Under the pieces are notes generated by a model that saw only the letters and a list, made by a program, of their open reading frames with translations, ran no database searches and was not told the DNA's origin. Source: Eutreptiella sp. 'Long Island Sound 2002' (taxonomy: Eukaryota; Euglenozoa; Euglenophyceae; Eutreptiales; Eutreptiaceae). From it: a stretch of DNA of 64,000 nt. The DNA is taken from the NCBI GenBank assembly GCA_964036045.1, contig OZ038382.1:130448556-130512555 (forward strand), read 5' to 3'. This document shows positions 11,041 to 23,600 of this stretch, piece by piece. Every line of letters starts with the position of its first letter. The first letter of the stretch is position 1. Both the position numbers and the translations under genes were made by a program.

Positions 11041-12375
11041 TGTCTGGAAACAGACAGATCTTACCAAAACCTGCTGCACACCGACGGTAATCACAAAAAG
11101 TTGTCTCGTTCCAGACACAAGACGAGAAACCTGGTGAAAAATTACTGTATTCCACAAAAGGAACTGTGGTCCGCAACAAAATGTCCGAAAAAAGTGACAA
11201 AGGACGGTCAGTCGCGTGAAGCTAGTAGAATAAACACTGCATGCATGTGTGTCTAGAACCAGACACCAACTGTTTGTGCCCCATCCAGTGCCCGTAAAAG
11301 TACATGCCCGTCTGGAACCAGACAATTAATGGTTTTGCACCCATTTCATGTCCTGAAGGCAAGCTGTTGTGTTTGGAACCAGACAGACTGTGTTTCGTGC
11401 CCTCCATTGTCTTCAAGGCCATCTAGTCTGTTTGTGGACACGCTAGAATCACATTGGGTAGCGCGCTAAGTCGGAATTATACTGCATATGTGTCTAGAAA
11501 CAGACACTGACTGTTTATGGCCTGTCAATTGCCAGAACATTACATGGCTGTCTAGAACCAGACAACAAATTGTTTCGCACCGGTTGCACACTCCAAAAGC
11601 AAACTGTTGTGTCTGGAACCAGACACAATGTGTTTTTTACACCCCTTTGTATTGAACATGATGTGGTCTCAGTGTGGAAACGGTATGCTTACGTCGGCAA
11701 GCCTGGAAAGTTGAAATCACATTGCCCAACGGCCCGCACTTGTGTCATTTTGCGTCTTGCGCCCGGTTGGTTCCAACATGTCCGGCCTTACGCAAGGTAG
11801 CAGCGAACCCTCTGCAGACCCCTCAATTGATCTGGCATCCCAATTCAGTGCCCTGGACGATGCCCCATCCAAGTCCAAGCGGAAACGTGGTGACACACCA
11901 AAGGGAAAAGATGGTCAACTGAAAATTGGTGACCATACTGAAGACCAGGAGGTCCTGCTGCCCATCAGCTGCTGCTGCTGGCTTCACGCAGGAGACCAAA
12001 GGGATCTGTGGCAGCAGTGGTCACCTAGCTCATCAACAGTGGAAGAGAACCAGACTAAAGAAAACGGTAACAACAAGGAAACAAACCTGCTCAGTGTCCA
12101 GACAATTGGTGGAGAGTGTCTAGAACCTGACACTGCGACCTCAAAAATTGGGTTTGACAGGGGTGGAATTTCAAAGAGTGTCTGGTTCTAGACACTTTTC
12201 GAAATTCCAAGAGAAGGGTACATAGGTGGACAAAGACAACACAGCACAAAGCAAGACACTGGTGACCCCCCCCAAAAAGGGTGTAAATTGTTTAGTTTGT
12301 CTGGAACCAGACACTGCGACCTCAAAAAGTGGGTTTGATAGGGGTGGAATGTCAAAGACTGTCTAGTTCTAGACA
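11041..12375. repeat. Regularly spaced inverted repeats, TGTCTGGAACCAGACA family
   Basis: At least twelve copies of a 16-bp stem-loop (arms TGTCTRG / CYAGACA around AA or TT) occur at 11041, 11102, 11250, 11309, 11370, 11491, 11549, 11610, 12117, 12179, 12298 and 12360. Neighbours in a group are 58-62 bp apart. The trio at 11250-11385 is repeated about 240 bp downstream, and the pair at 12117-12194 is repeated 181 bp downstream. Spacer sequences are mostly unrelated. This family differs in sequence from the 20-bp palindromes of the TIR elements but shows the same regular-spacing habit. Confidence 0.85.
11778..11940 (+). CDS. Possible first exon of an unrecognised gene
   Basis: An ATG at 11778 opens a Ser/Asp/Ala-rich N-terminus followed by a basic, nuclear-localisation-like cluster (KSKRKRG) and more Lys/Asp. 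The style resembles the start of the 351-aa protein at 40265-41320, which also begins MSG and is Ser-rich, but I see no clear alignment. The frame stays open to 12191 but loses protein-like composition after about 11940, where an intron may begin. It sits between two clusters of the TGTCTGG inverted repeats. Confidence 0.3.
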
Positions 12376-12429
12376 CTCTTCGAAATTCCAAGAGAAGGGT
12401 ACATAGGTGGACAAAGACAACACAGCACA

Positions 12430-15164
12430 AAGCAAAACTTGTTCACTGAAGCGTAACAATTGACCATGCGCAGTCACCTGGGTTTGTGTGCGTGGATATG
12501 AGAATCACAAAAATAGACTGTCAAGCAGTCAAATTCAGGTACGCGTTTGAATGACTAAAAAACAGGCTATGAAATTTCCCACCGGCCGAAATGGCCCTTT
12601 TTGGGTGTTTTGGGCCAATTTACCGGGGTGGGCAACTTGGGCCGTCCAAGATTATCCTCGTCTTCCGCACAAGAGTTGCGGGTGAGTTGGCTTACAGAAT
12701 AAAAGCGGTCCCAGGGTACCCAAGGCTCTCACGAAAGCAGGTGCTTTCAGGCCGTGCCAGCTTAAGGGCTCGGTCGCCAGCTTGTTCCACTATGTTAGTG
12801 TCCATTTGAAGTAGTCCGGGTTGCCCTCCCCAACCTCCGGTGTCCAACCCCGCCCCCCCCCTACGGCCCCCCCGCCGCCAGCGTGCCAAGGTGGCGAGCA
12901 AATGTGACCCTCTCTATTCAACTCACTATGTCATCGAGGCCCATTAGCGTGGCCTCATTAATGCCCTCTGACCCTTCGTTTCACCACGAGGATCGGGTGT
13001 GGAGGGATTCGCCATAGCTTCTACGTTTGGGGACCAATCCGCATCGCTCTGGGACTATCATGCTGCAAGGTGTTTCAGTGAATGGGCCGCTAGATGATAT
13101 GACTCTTCTGCTCAGGCGAAATCGCCTAAAATTATGGTCCTTATGCAGCCATAACTCGCATCACAATATCTTGGTTAGGTGGAACTTCTTGAGATAGTTG
13201 CAATTTCGCACAGCGCAATGTCTCTAGAGCCTCATATGGTGCCGGCCCTAGCCCCCCATGTTGACACCACCCCTGGTTCCACCACCATCCCTCCAAGCAC
13301 CCCCAACCACTCCTTCTCCACCGACTGCAAATCCTCCTCTCAGGCCCCAACCTTCCTTGACTCCACACTAGGCGGCCGTCGAAACCTAGCAAGAGGCAGT
13401 GATGTTCCCCGCCGTGCCACCACTATCCGCCCTACGACCGTCCTATACACCACAAGCAGCTTGCGACTACTGGAAACCACTTTGTCTCATATTAGCATTA
13501 CGTGGACCTACCACAAACCCGGATGTTCTTAAGATCTCCAACTCATTACAAAGGCTACCAATCTAAATCACGGGAATTGCAAGATTATGTATAGCAACCA
13601 AGTCGGCCATCAGACATCAGAGGTTAGACTTTTATGGACCGCCATTACCCAACCATGAACACGCCTGCCCCAGTCCCCCTGATTATGTACTATATCACAC
13701 ACACACACACACCGCGTCTACGACCCACATCAAACATCCCCACGGGAAGTAGCCCCCCCCCCCCAAGTGGTGAACATTCCCCCTGACCCACCCACCCTTC
13801 TAATTCCTTCCATCCCTTCTCCCATAGGTGCGTTGAAGCACCCCCCCCCCCAAGGAAACAAATTGCCATGGAAACATGCAACCCCCTACGCCCCCCCCCC
13901 CCAAGAAAACAACTGACATGGGAAACGTGAACCCCCCCCTGTCTTTGTGGGCAATTTACTTAGCACACATTTATGCTCGGTCTATTATTGTTAGTGTTGC
14001 TACACATCCCTTGTGCTTTGCATGCTTCATTTTGCTACGCTTTCCATGTTTCCATGCTTTGCTTTCCTTTATGCTGTGCGTTTTTCTCCAGGACGTATGA
14101 AAAATGATTCAGAAAAGACCAAAAAGTAGGGAAAACACCAACCCTCCCCCTCCCCGGCGTATGAGCATATGGAAAAGCCCTGTGACACTGTGAGTGTAGG
14201 TGGAGTGTAGGTCGCATGTACCCACCCATTGCTTGGATGACCTCCTCTTCGCAACCCTTGAAGTGATGATCTAATTCATTTGTGCACCATGCGGGGATGC
14301 TCTGCCGATGTTGGGTTTGTGCTGTGCCGCAAACCCCTATAGGAACCTTTTTCATAAGATCTGTTTCGTCTCGACAAAGAGGTCACAAAACGCACCATTT
14401 TGTGCACTGAGAACTGCCCCCTACAAATCCTTCAACACATGAATGCACTGCACAGAGAGGAAGCGCTTGTGCGCTTTGTCTGCTGAGAAGGCCCGGGCCG
14501 CCAGCACCCTTCGTGCCATGTGATCAGGAGGGAGACAGCTCCGGTCTTCACCACAGCCTCTAAGTGCCTCAGAGCGGCAACCCCGAATTCCATGGGCACC
14601 TACAAGGACGTCGCTGAGGGGTCCATACCACTCCCCATAGGGTGTATTCGACCTTCATCTTCAAAAAAAGGACATCTAAGAAGGGGCTCAGCTGTGTGCC
14701 AGATTTTCTTTGAACCCGAGCTACTTTGTTGAATGTTGCCTTCCGTGCTTTGCTTTCCTTCGTGGTCCATGTGTGTCTTCATGTACAATGGGAAACGGCC
14801 CTCCGCCTTGCCGGAGCATTTCCAAAAGCCTGCCCCCCCTTTGGGATGTAATATGTCGCATTTGTTTGGTGTTCTTGTGGTTACCATGACCTTTTTATTT
14901 GTGAGTCCGAAATCCTTTCATACAATTTGCACCGGTCATGATGCTACCCCTTGAGGCAGCATACCCTGCCTGCAGTCTTAGTTGTGATGCTATGACTGTA
15001 GGTGAATTGGTTCACGTTCACCACACCAGTTGCATCGCCTTCAATGATTCTTATTGGATGTGTGGGGACACTGTGTGGGGATGGGTTGCTGTGGTTGGGT
15101 TTGTGCACAGGCACAAACCCCTGCATTGACCTTTTTCTCAGGCCCTGTTTTGTACCAAAGTCCA
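12430..15164. other. No confident gene; scattered low-complexity tracts
   Basis: This stretch has an (AC)n tract near 13698-13715, several poly-C tracts (13750-13930) and short frames without protein-like continuity. The longest plus-strand frame (13179-13532) is Ser/Thr/Pro-rich and unconvincing. Nothing here is supported as a gene. Confidence 0.5.
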
Positions 15165-15168
15165 TGTT

Positions 15169-16999
15169 GGGCTCTGCACAGCCCCGATGAAGCACACCAA
15201 TTTCAGCCGTCACATTACCCATTTGAGAGTACTGGGCTCAGCAGAGTCCAAGATCCCAAAGAATGCACATTCACGTTGTGCTAGATCGCCGTGACTTGGT
15301 GGACCGCTGAATCCTGTTGCCACATGCCCTCCTGCATGGCTCGTGTGCGGACACGCACTAAGACTGAAGTGCCCCCTATCCTTTTTTAAGAAAAAAATTC
15401 ATGTTGTGCACAGAGCTCACCTTCTCTCCTGCATAGCCAAGGGTACCGGAGGGGTTGTTCCCAGCCAGGGTGCATGGGGAGGAGCAACGACACGCAATTT
15501 AGGAGTGCAGAGCAGCAAAAAGGAACCAAAAGTTATGTTAAGAGTGATGAAATACGGAAAATGGACCAGCCCAGCCATAGAACTATGTTTCATAGTCTGA
15601 CATGACAAATGGAGCATGTATTTGTCAACGGCACGTGGTGCGGTTCTCTTATCAGTCGTAGTATTGTGACGGCAATGATGACGGTACATCGACCGCCTGT
15701 GAAGAAGGTGTACCCGATAACAACAGCCAACAGCAACTGTATGAAAGGACGGTGCAAAGTAGCATTTTCGAAAGGCAAAGCTCTGTAGAGCTCTGCACGG
15801 CTGTGCAAACCACGACATTCACTATAAAAACAGGGGTAATAATAGAGGGTTGTACACCAACGCAACAATGTACAGGCCAACAGGTAGTAAGAGGGAATTC
15901 CTATTGGTTGGGCTCTGCACAGCCCAGCTCAATAGAAACAACAGAAAGCACACATGAATTACGCTAATGATAAACACGCCGGACCACCAGTGTGGTAATG
16001 GATACAAGAAGCGTCGCACTGCATGGCCTTGCCCCTCCCCCCCCCCGAAATTTCAGCCCCCACATAAGCGACAAACCACCAGAGCACGAGTCATAGACAA
16101 AGCATGCACATAGTGAAATTCCGTTGGCCATCTGTGGGGTGGCATGGGCTGTCCCTTGGCGTCCTGATAGACACTCTCTCCAGCCGGTGGGACGACCTTG
16201 TTCAAGGTTATGTTGGTCAGCAAGACCACCCAATCTCGAGTACGTTCCTCCTCGGTACACTATTCGAGGAGTATATCTAAATCCCGAGCAAATGAGGAAT
16301 TATCAATAAATGGTTGACACCAACGAAAACAGGTCACAAATGGCACCGAAAAATGTATCGTCGCACAGTGGGCAGTGGCAAAGCAGTGCCCTGCATACGC
16401 AATGTCAACCGCTGGAGAAATCAAAAAAACCTGGCCAGACAGAGCAATGAAATTTGAGCATACATGACAACGCAAAATGTAATGTGGCTCAACGAATAGT
16501 GGCAAACCTCTGCCAAAAATACACACTGGAGATCGGACTCTGGGCATACCTGGTAAACTCAAAATGACAGACGCATTCGCCTGAGCTCTGCAGGGCCCAA
16601 GAACATGTAACACAACATGCCAGGACCCAATCAAGGGTACATATTGCATCTGGGGTTTTCTGTGCATGGGCTGATGAAAAAATAGCAGATAAACAGAGGA
16701 TCTAGGGACAAACCTTGCACCGTATGTGCACCAAAACTGCGAACAAACTCCACAGTTCATACGGTGTGTCAACGAGGGACGTACCAGAAGAAAGGCCATA
16801 GCACAATGTTGTGCTAATACAACGAAATTCACAGGGACAGTACTCACTGTTGAGATGAGGGCAACACTATGACCCTTCAACACCATGCGAATTGGCCTCA
16901 AACAGCATGCTGGGCTTTGCAGAGCCCAGCAACACAAGATTCGTCATATTTGGGGGCGAATCAAGCAAATCTAGCAGGTTGGGCTCTGCAGAGCCCAGC
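15169..16999. repeat. 20-bp palindromes of copy C
   Basis: Variants of CTGGGCTCTGCAGAGCCCAG occur at about 15169, 15228, 15908, 16910 and 16979. The last two are 69 bp apart, as in other copies of the element. Those at 15169 and 15228 lie in the inverted flap. The rest of 15370-17290 is non-coding, apart from a 225-codon minus-strand frame (16260-16937) that runs through palindromes and is not called. Confidence 0.8.
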
Positions 17000-17298
17000 T
17001 CAGTGCAAATTGAAGAAATGACAGTCCAATTCAGTCACAAACACGCAGAGAGTCAAACAAGACACATCATTCACTGTCCCACAGCTGTTTGGGACTGCAC
17101 AGAACAGGCCCAGTCCCATCACGCGCTCACAATTCGAGCACAATGACACGTTTTGTGTCAGTGGTTGTATGTCCGGCATGGTCCGGCGACAGTCATGATC
17201 TAGCGGTACGTGGGGCCTCCAGTCCCTTGCCGTTGCTGGTGCCATTGCTCTTGGATAAGCCAACCCGGACACCACGTTGCAGGGTGGCCTAGAGGCCC

Positions 17299-18512
17299 TC
17301 AACTGCCCTTTTTTTTGTGCGATGGGGATGCCGCAGCGGCTGCCGTTGCCAATTTATCCTCTTCTTCTTTCCTCTTGTGATTTGTTCGCTCGTCATCTTT
17401 GGCCTTTTTCTCCTTCTCCTTCTCCTCCTTTTTACGTTGCCGCTCCCGTGCCTCCTCTTGCTGCCGCAACTCGCGCTCAGCCTTCTCCTGCTCCTTCTGC
17501 CGTTGTTTATCCGTTTTCCCCTTTGGTTTGGGAGTTTCTGGATCCGGCACCTCCTCAACTGACTCACCGCTGTCCGCGTCAGCTACCTAGTTAGGGGACT
17601 CTTGCTGCACGAACGGCGGTTGGCCTGTGCTTGCTCAGTGCAGGACACTCCGCCAATCAACATCCTCCGCCGTGCCCCCTTTTCGGACGCTTGTCTTCAG
17701 CACGTTCACCACATAAGCTGCATTGTAGGGACCATCAGATAATACACCCCAAACTGATCAGGCCGGGCCGGCGGCCGTAGTAGAGTGCCCACAGGCAGCG
17801 CGATGCATCAACATCCACGTGCGTATCGTCCGAGTCGTCGTTGGGGTCCTCCAGCAAATTCACCAACCACCACGGGATAGCCAAACCCAGCCAAAGACCT
17901 TCAGTGAACGACTTTTGTGTGAGGAAGTGCGGCACGGTAGGGCCCACACCATGGGTCTTCACAAGCAACAAAGTTGACTGCTAGAATAAATACGGCTCTT
18001 GTGTGCATCTCAAATGGTAGACAGCCATGCGCAAAGCTATTGGGTACAATTCTTGCAATTGTGAACATAAGTGTTGTTCCACATTGACCAAATCCCCATG
18101 GTGTCCATGAAAGGCGCCAAGTACCCCTTGAGACAGCACACACACGATCTGCGCACCACGAATCCACCCTCCTCGCCGGCGGACTTCAACAATTGCAAGA
18201 TTAGACCTCAGCATTTTGATCTCATTGGGCACTACGGTCACTGATCGATCGTACGCCCAAATTTCTCCAGATTCTGACCCCTTGCCAACATTGACCTTTG
18301 CCACCTCGCCACGAGACACCTCAACAGCCGGGTTCAACACTGGTCTCACAAGCAGTATGCAATGTGCTTCGACATCTTCTCGATCGTTGACCCACAGACC
18401 TGCCTGCAACAGCGCTTGGAGCGGTGGCCACGGCGTGCTCTCGCTGTACTCCCAGCTCCCTTGCCATGTACCAAAATTTGCCACACGGTGAGTTAATTTC
18501 TTGGAGATGCGA
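17299..18512 (-). pseudogene. Copy C version of the coiled-coil protein gene
   Basis: This is homologous to 27978-29340 in element B. The N-terminal half is in one frame from 18512 to about 17735, with one nonsense codon near 17981 where B has a sense codon. The C-terminal Lys/Glu-rich coiled coil (17299-17550) is in another frame. Copy C keeps the frame around 18460 where B has lost a base, so each copy carries different lesions, as expected for independent decay of a gene that was once functional. The function is not recognised. The first residues were cut off by the inversion that created copy C; a matching N-terminus lies in the flap near 15332-15362. Confidence 0.6.
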
Positions 18513-18532
18513 GCCACTATGGGCGTCCTAAG

Positions 18533-19335
18533 TTGATAGCACATAGCACTACATGGTCCATGTGCACTTCGACCTTTCCGAGCCCTTGGGGGAACACACC
18601 TGTGCATGGCGAAGGATGCGAAGCACGTGAGGCAGAGCGCCAAGGCTGAGCCTACCATCAGGGTTTGGTGCCTCAAGAGTCAGCATCAGGGTTAGAGATG
18701 CAACGTACATTCACTACACACATCAACCGATGCAGAGCCCCTTCTCATATTTTGTGAATCAGCTCCAAAAAGGAGGGCCCTGTGAGGCTTTCTCAGGGAC
18801 AAGAGCAAGGGCTCATTGAAGGGTGTAGACCCTGCCATGATTCACCACGCCGACAGAGGCAATCTATACACGGGCAGATGTTGTGTTCGACATGAATGTC
18901 ATGATTGAGTCCCACCAAGAAAATGCATCTTTCAAAATTTGGCAAATGAAGGGGGTGTCTAGGGCCATGAGGCAACGGAAACTGGGCTCGCATACGCCCC
19001 CGTGTCACAGGCGCATGGTCATAACCACATTGTTCAGTGTTTTGCTTGCTGCACTGCATCGTAGACCAGTTTTGTACCATTCCAGGTGGTTGCTGACTGT
19101 GCACTGGCTCTGGTCCTCTGGACACTAAGGTCAGCTCGCACCCACCACCAACCCACAGTGCCGGTTAGTCTCTAACCCTTGCCCTGCAGGTCTTGCCCCT
19201 GTCTCCCACTCTCTCCCTCCCATTCTCTCCTGCTCTCTCTCCTGCGCCCCACTCTCTCACTCTCTCATCCCTGTTGCTCCTCTCAGTTCCTTTCCCACTG
19301 CGTCCTACTCTCTCTCTCTCTCTCTCCCCCTCTCG
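18533..19335. other. Flank of copy C, with CT-rich tract
   Basis: Nothing gene-like is supported from 18533 to 19170. A CT-rich microsatellite, (CTCTCTC)n, occupies about 19200-19335. Confidence 0.5.
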
Positions 19336-19371
19336 CCCAAAAAAGGGGGGTTCGGGTCGTTCGGTGTATCT

Positions 19372-19445
19372 CTATCCCCCCCGGGGTTCGAACCATCCTC
19401 TACAGGACAGAAGAGGTGTGCTGTATCCACTGGGCCACGACGACT
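19372..19445 (-). ncRNA. tRNA-like Pol III promoter sequence (SINE head or tRNA relic)
   Basis: Read on the minus strand, an A box (TGGCCCAGTGG, 19437-19427) and a perfect B box (GGTTCGAACCC, 19394-19384) are 43 bp apart, and between them CCTCT/AGAGG can form an anticodon-like stem. The T stem and acceptor stem do not pair well, so this is more likely the tRNA-derived head of a SINE or a relic than a working tRNA. Downstream it runs into a GAGA microsatellite, which could be the SINE tail. Confidence 0.45.
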
Positions 19446-19505
19446 GGGTATCTGCAGCACGTGCTCCAATGTTTCTTTCCTACCCCCCCCGTGTGTCATC
19501 CCCTG

Positions 19506-20146
19506 TCATGCGTATCTTCTTTCGCATGGGGGTGTGCTCAACAGCGTGTAGAGGAACCGCACAGCGTCCCCGGGTACCGGGTCCGCCTGACTTAAGAGCG
19601 TTCTTTGGAAAAGCCGCAAGAGGTCCGCTCGGCTTGCCAGCCACACATGCATGCAATCTCCAGTTCTGCTCACCGAGGAGGGCATCGCTCTGTGTCCCTG
19701 TGCCGTCGGACAGTGGAGGATCGCCTCCCACTGGAACGGGTGCCACTTGCCTGCACTTTTGGGTCGCCACAGGACCTGCATGTTCGCCAGAGCCTGAGAC
19801 CTCACAGTCCAGTTGATCTGGACCATCACTGAGTAGAGCTCCTCATTGCTCATCAGCAATGGTTCCCCATGGTTGTCCACGATCTCGTAGTGCATCCTGG
19901 TGTCATGTCGTTGGTCCAGTCAGAGCCACATCTGCTGATTGCGACCCAGGCCATTGTGGTCAGCTGTGCTTCACCTGCTTGGAGTCCTTCACTCGCAATG
20001 GCGTCTGGCTGGCTCACTGCTTGCACTTTGAAACGCTGGCGTTCTTGCTGAGGCTTGATCTTCTTTGGGGCTGGCTGGATGTGTGTGTATGGGCCATGCC
20101 GCTGCTGACGTGATCCCTTCTCCTGCAGTGTCCTTCTAGGCGGCAT
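19506..20146 (-). pseudogene. Unrecognised coding remnant, possibly LINE-related
   Basis: Two overlapping minus-strand frames (20146-19853 and 19895-19506) have protein-like composition. The first has a basic Gln/Lys-rich N-terminus. The second is rich in Trp, Leu and Met and continues upstream in its own frame across a single stop at about 19928. A one-base shift would join them. Position just downstream of the LINE RNase H suggests either a tail of that element or the start of another retroelement. I cannot identify the family. Confidence 0.3.
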
Positions 20147-20349
20147 TACGCCTGGGTGCCTGTCCGAGACAGGACGCGGAGTTCAGCCGCTAGGTGGTCT
20201 CTTCTATGTGCTGCTGCTCGCCGCGACAAGGCGCGGCTCGAGTGACGAAAAGCTCTGCGTCAGAACGAAGATTTCAGACATTCATGCATTGTTGTGCTTG
20301 AAACCTGTGAAATGTCCGCACCATTATGCAGGGGCTGCAGGTTCTGTCA

Positions 20350-20661
20350 TTATGGACCCTGTCCTGGGTTCCTGCTTTTCCTGAGCCTTCGCTTCTTGCG
20401 CTGCCGCCTGGTGTCGCTCACATCTGTGCTGAAGGACAGTATGTCCGCTGCTGACAGTTCATTCAACAAACCTCCCTGGTGTGTGTGTCCTGTCCTCATG
20501 TCCTCACTTTCTTTACTCCTTGAGGCGTATGATCCCATTTCACGTGGCGCTGGCTCCCCGAATGCTTCCCCTGCCAGCTCATCACTATCCATGGGTACCA
20601 TACCCAAGGATGACCAGAGTCCCTTGGTGTCCTGTGACTTTGATCCCGATCCTCCTCTCAA
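20350..20661 (-). other. Open frame downstream of LINE RNase H, Ser-rich with basic C-terminus
   Basis: This 103-codon minus-strand frame is Ser/Gly/Glu-rich and ends in a cluster of Arg and Lys (RRQRKKRRLRKSR). It begins right after the RNase H frame of the LINE stops at 20683 and could be a shifted C-terminal extension or 3' untranslated sequence. Confidence 0.25.
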
Positions 20662-20682
20662 GCCTACCGTAGATTCCGACCC

Positions 20683-23600
20683 TCATGATGAGTCTCGTGC
20701 AATATGCTGAGACCACAGCGGGCTCGAACACATGCCTTCCATCGCCAATCCATTCGCCACCTCATTGACCTGCACGTTGACATGAGCTGGGACATGCTCC
20801 CACCTGATTTCTCTTCCCGGAGTCGCCATTTCTTGGAGCAGCATTTCCCAGCCTGGGACGTGGACCTGCAGCTTTCCAAATGTGGTTGTCCATCCCTTTG
20901 ACTTCCAGTGCTGGGCCCTGCCAGTCGCCCCCAGCTGGCATGGCGAGTCGGTGAGGATTGCCAGTTTTGGCACCCTAACCCCCTATAAGGCTTCTACGGC
21001 TGCCCAAAGCTCCGCTCCGTTTTTTGTTCTGGCGTGTGGGTACGTAGCCGCAGAAGCGTACCTCTGATCCCTGCTCATCTTCCGCTGCGAACACGCCAAA
21101 TCCCCCGGCCCTGCGCATGTCCTTGTGGCCCAGTCTTTTCAACGACCCGTCGGTGTACACAATCCTGTTGCCCTTTGCCACCAGTTCTGCAATGAGTTCT
21201 TGCACTCCTTGTAGCACTCCCGGGCCTGCCTGCCCCGGGCGCTTCGGGCGTGATTCTGTTTCCCTATGCCAACTGTGGTTGTTGGCTCATCTCTCTTGAG
21301 TGAAGCACTCTGTGTGTGTTTGCCACCATGCATTCAATCCTCCATGAACTTGTACTTCCCCTTGTCGCGGCTGCACTCCGGTATCTCGAAGCTGCTCCAG
21401 TGACTTTTGAAAGCCTCTCCATTGTTCCTTGCGCTCTCCTCAGTAAAATCCCACCCACTCACACAGCTCCCTTAGCCATGTTGTCAGGTATGACGTGAAG
21501 GCCGGTGACGCTCCTGCTTTGACTTCGCATCGGTATCGCCAGTGGGCACTTCTTGCTGACCACATCGCCAAACCTTGGTTCGTGTTCAGTAACCACTCTT
21601 GGTGGTCGGACTCCATCATGTCTCGGACTGTTGACTTCCCGTTACCAGTGTCCACCGGGCCATAGTAATGCTGTATAACCGCCGCCGCCGCGTTGAACAT
21701 GGGGCATTCAACCATCGCGTGCTTGAGCGTATCCTTTTGTGAGCACACCGGGCAGTTGTCCGTGCCCGACCTCTTGTAGACTCTCGCATGTACAGACAGT
21801 TTGTGCCACAACACCTTTTGCGCAAAGTCCCGAACCCTCGGCGGTAGTTGTGCCTGTGCCCGTTGTTCCCATACCTCCGCCGTTTGCGGGTCGCGGACCC
21901 CTGGCTGAGAGGCGTAGAACTGTCGCAGCCATGCCCCGGTCCGGTTTTGGGCGTGGACTGCGGGGGTATCAAACCCCCCTTGTGACGGGACTTTGTTGAG
22001 GACTCGTCCGCCATGATTGTAGACCCCGTTCCATGTCCGAGGCAGTGCATTGAACAATCTTGCGTCCTCCAAGGATTGCAATTGACCCCACGTCAGAACC
22101 CCTTGCCGGATCATTTTCGTTTTGTAGTAGGAGCAGTTGAACTCATTTCGGAAGTACACAGAGTGCCATAATGGCAGGTGGTCCCGGTTTGCCGGGGGGG
22201 CCACCTGCGGGACCACCCGTTGGATATTGGAGTGTGCCTTTGCCGACCATCCCAGGAACGTCAGTTCTGCCGTTCGGACCATGCCCAGCTGCATATATGG
22301 GAGGTTGTCTTTGGATGGTGTGAACCCGATGGTTGCTGCCCATGCATAGAAGGTCTCCACTGCCTTGTCGGGATACTTGTGAGGCTCCCCCAAAAGGTTG
22401 ACGAACGGAGATGCTGCCTAGTGCATGAGAAACAGCTCTGGCTCTGGCAGTGCCAGTCCCCCTTGCGTTCTCGGTCATGAAAGGAATGGCAGAGTGATTC
22501 CCCACCTGTTGGTACCCATGGTCACGTGGTACACCAACTTCAGCTGTCCGATCACCCAGACTGGGGCGTAGTATGCCTTGGATACCCAGGCCACAACCGG
22601 CAGGATCCATGATGTCAGCATGAATGCACGTTCGTCCATTGACAGTTGCACCGGGGATACCACCCGTGCGCGACGAAAGGCCTCTTGCAGTGCTGGTGCG
22701 AAAGCCTTCTCTATCGTCAGCCCCCATCCTTGGTCATCCTGTTGATGCCGAATATTCCCGAAGCGTACACCCAGATACTTGACGAAGTTTTTGACATCCA
22801 CTCCTATGTCCCGAAAGCACCTCGCCCACTCCATTCCCCCACAGTTGCGAACTATCGCTGCCGTTTTGCTCAGGTTGACCTTCAGCCCAGAAAATTGTCC
22901 AAAACAAGACACCACTTCCCATACCCTCCTCAGCAGCTGTGGGTTGGCTCGTCTGTCCAAGAAGATGATGAGGTCGTCCGCACAGATCATGATCGTCAGC
23001 CCTGGACCCAGGTCTTGTAGTGGGAAAATCACAAAAGATGCCACCAGGGAGAATAGTGCCGGGGAGAGAGGATCCCCCTGGCGCGTGCCTACCCGCGGGT
23101 GGTGGTAGACACCTGGGACATATCCTTTTCCAACCGAGTACAGATACGGTGCACGCAAAAGGTGCAGTATCAGCCGGATGTATTGGAATGGTATGCACAT
23201 TGGACCCAGCGCCGCCGACACCATCTCGTGAGACATTGTGGGGAAAGCATTTTTGAAGTCTAATGACAACGCCGCTCCTTCACGTAAGCCATCCCAGAGT
23301 GCCCGTGACCCGTAGACATGCTGGAGGATGCTTGTGTGGCGAAGGAAACCCGTTTGTTGTAACAGGATGCAACGGAGAAGTACATCCTCTAACTGGATCA
23401 GGAGAATGTTGGTGAGCCACTTCCGCCTTGTCGTTTGCAGTGCAATTGGTCGAAGTGAGTCTGGCGTCTGCATTGCCTTGGTCTTGGGGATCATTGTCAC
23501 CACTCCCGAGGTCCATGTCTCCGGCATTTTACCCACATCGAGGAAGCTTTTCAGTGATTCATACATTTGCGGTTCAAAGATGTCCGAGAACCTCTTAAAG

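Larger units (their letters stand above)
15165..18532. mobile_element. TIR element copy C, internally inverted end fragment
   Basis: Bases 15365-18515 match the left 3.3 kb of element B (26038-29308) in direct orientation, while 15165-15365 matches B 29303-29510 in inverted orientation. The terminal tip is at 18513-18532: reading inward it begins CTTAGGACGCCCATAGTGGC, matching the B tips at 18 of 20 positions. The simplest history is an end fragment lying reversed relative to B, in which the terminal 3.3 kb was inverted between GCCACT and AGTGCC sites. No second tip is present, so C is truncated. Confidence 0.75.

Noticed and set aside
16260-16937. 225-codon minus-strand frame in copy C
   Set aside because: Reads through a palindrome and is not kept as one frame in the matching region of element B (26892-27700).
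17289-17567. Arg-rich frame alongside the coiled coil
   Set aside because: Shifted reading of the same Lys/Glu codons; the Lys/Glu frame is conserved in both copies and has the coiled-coil pattern.
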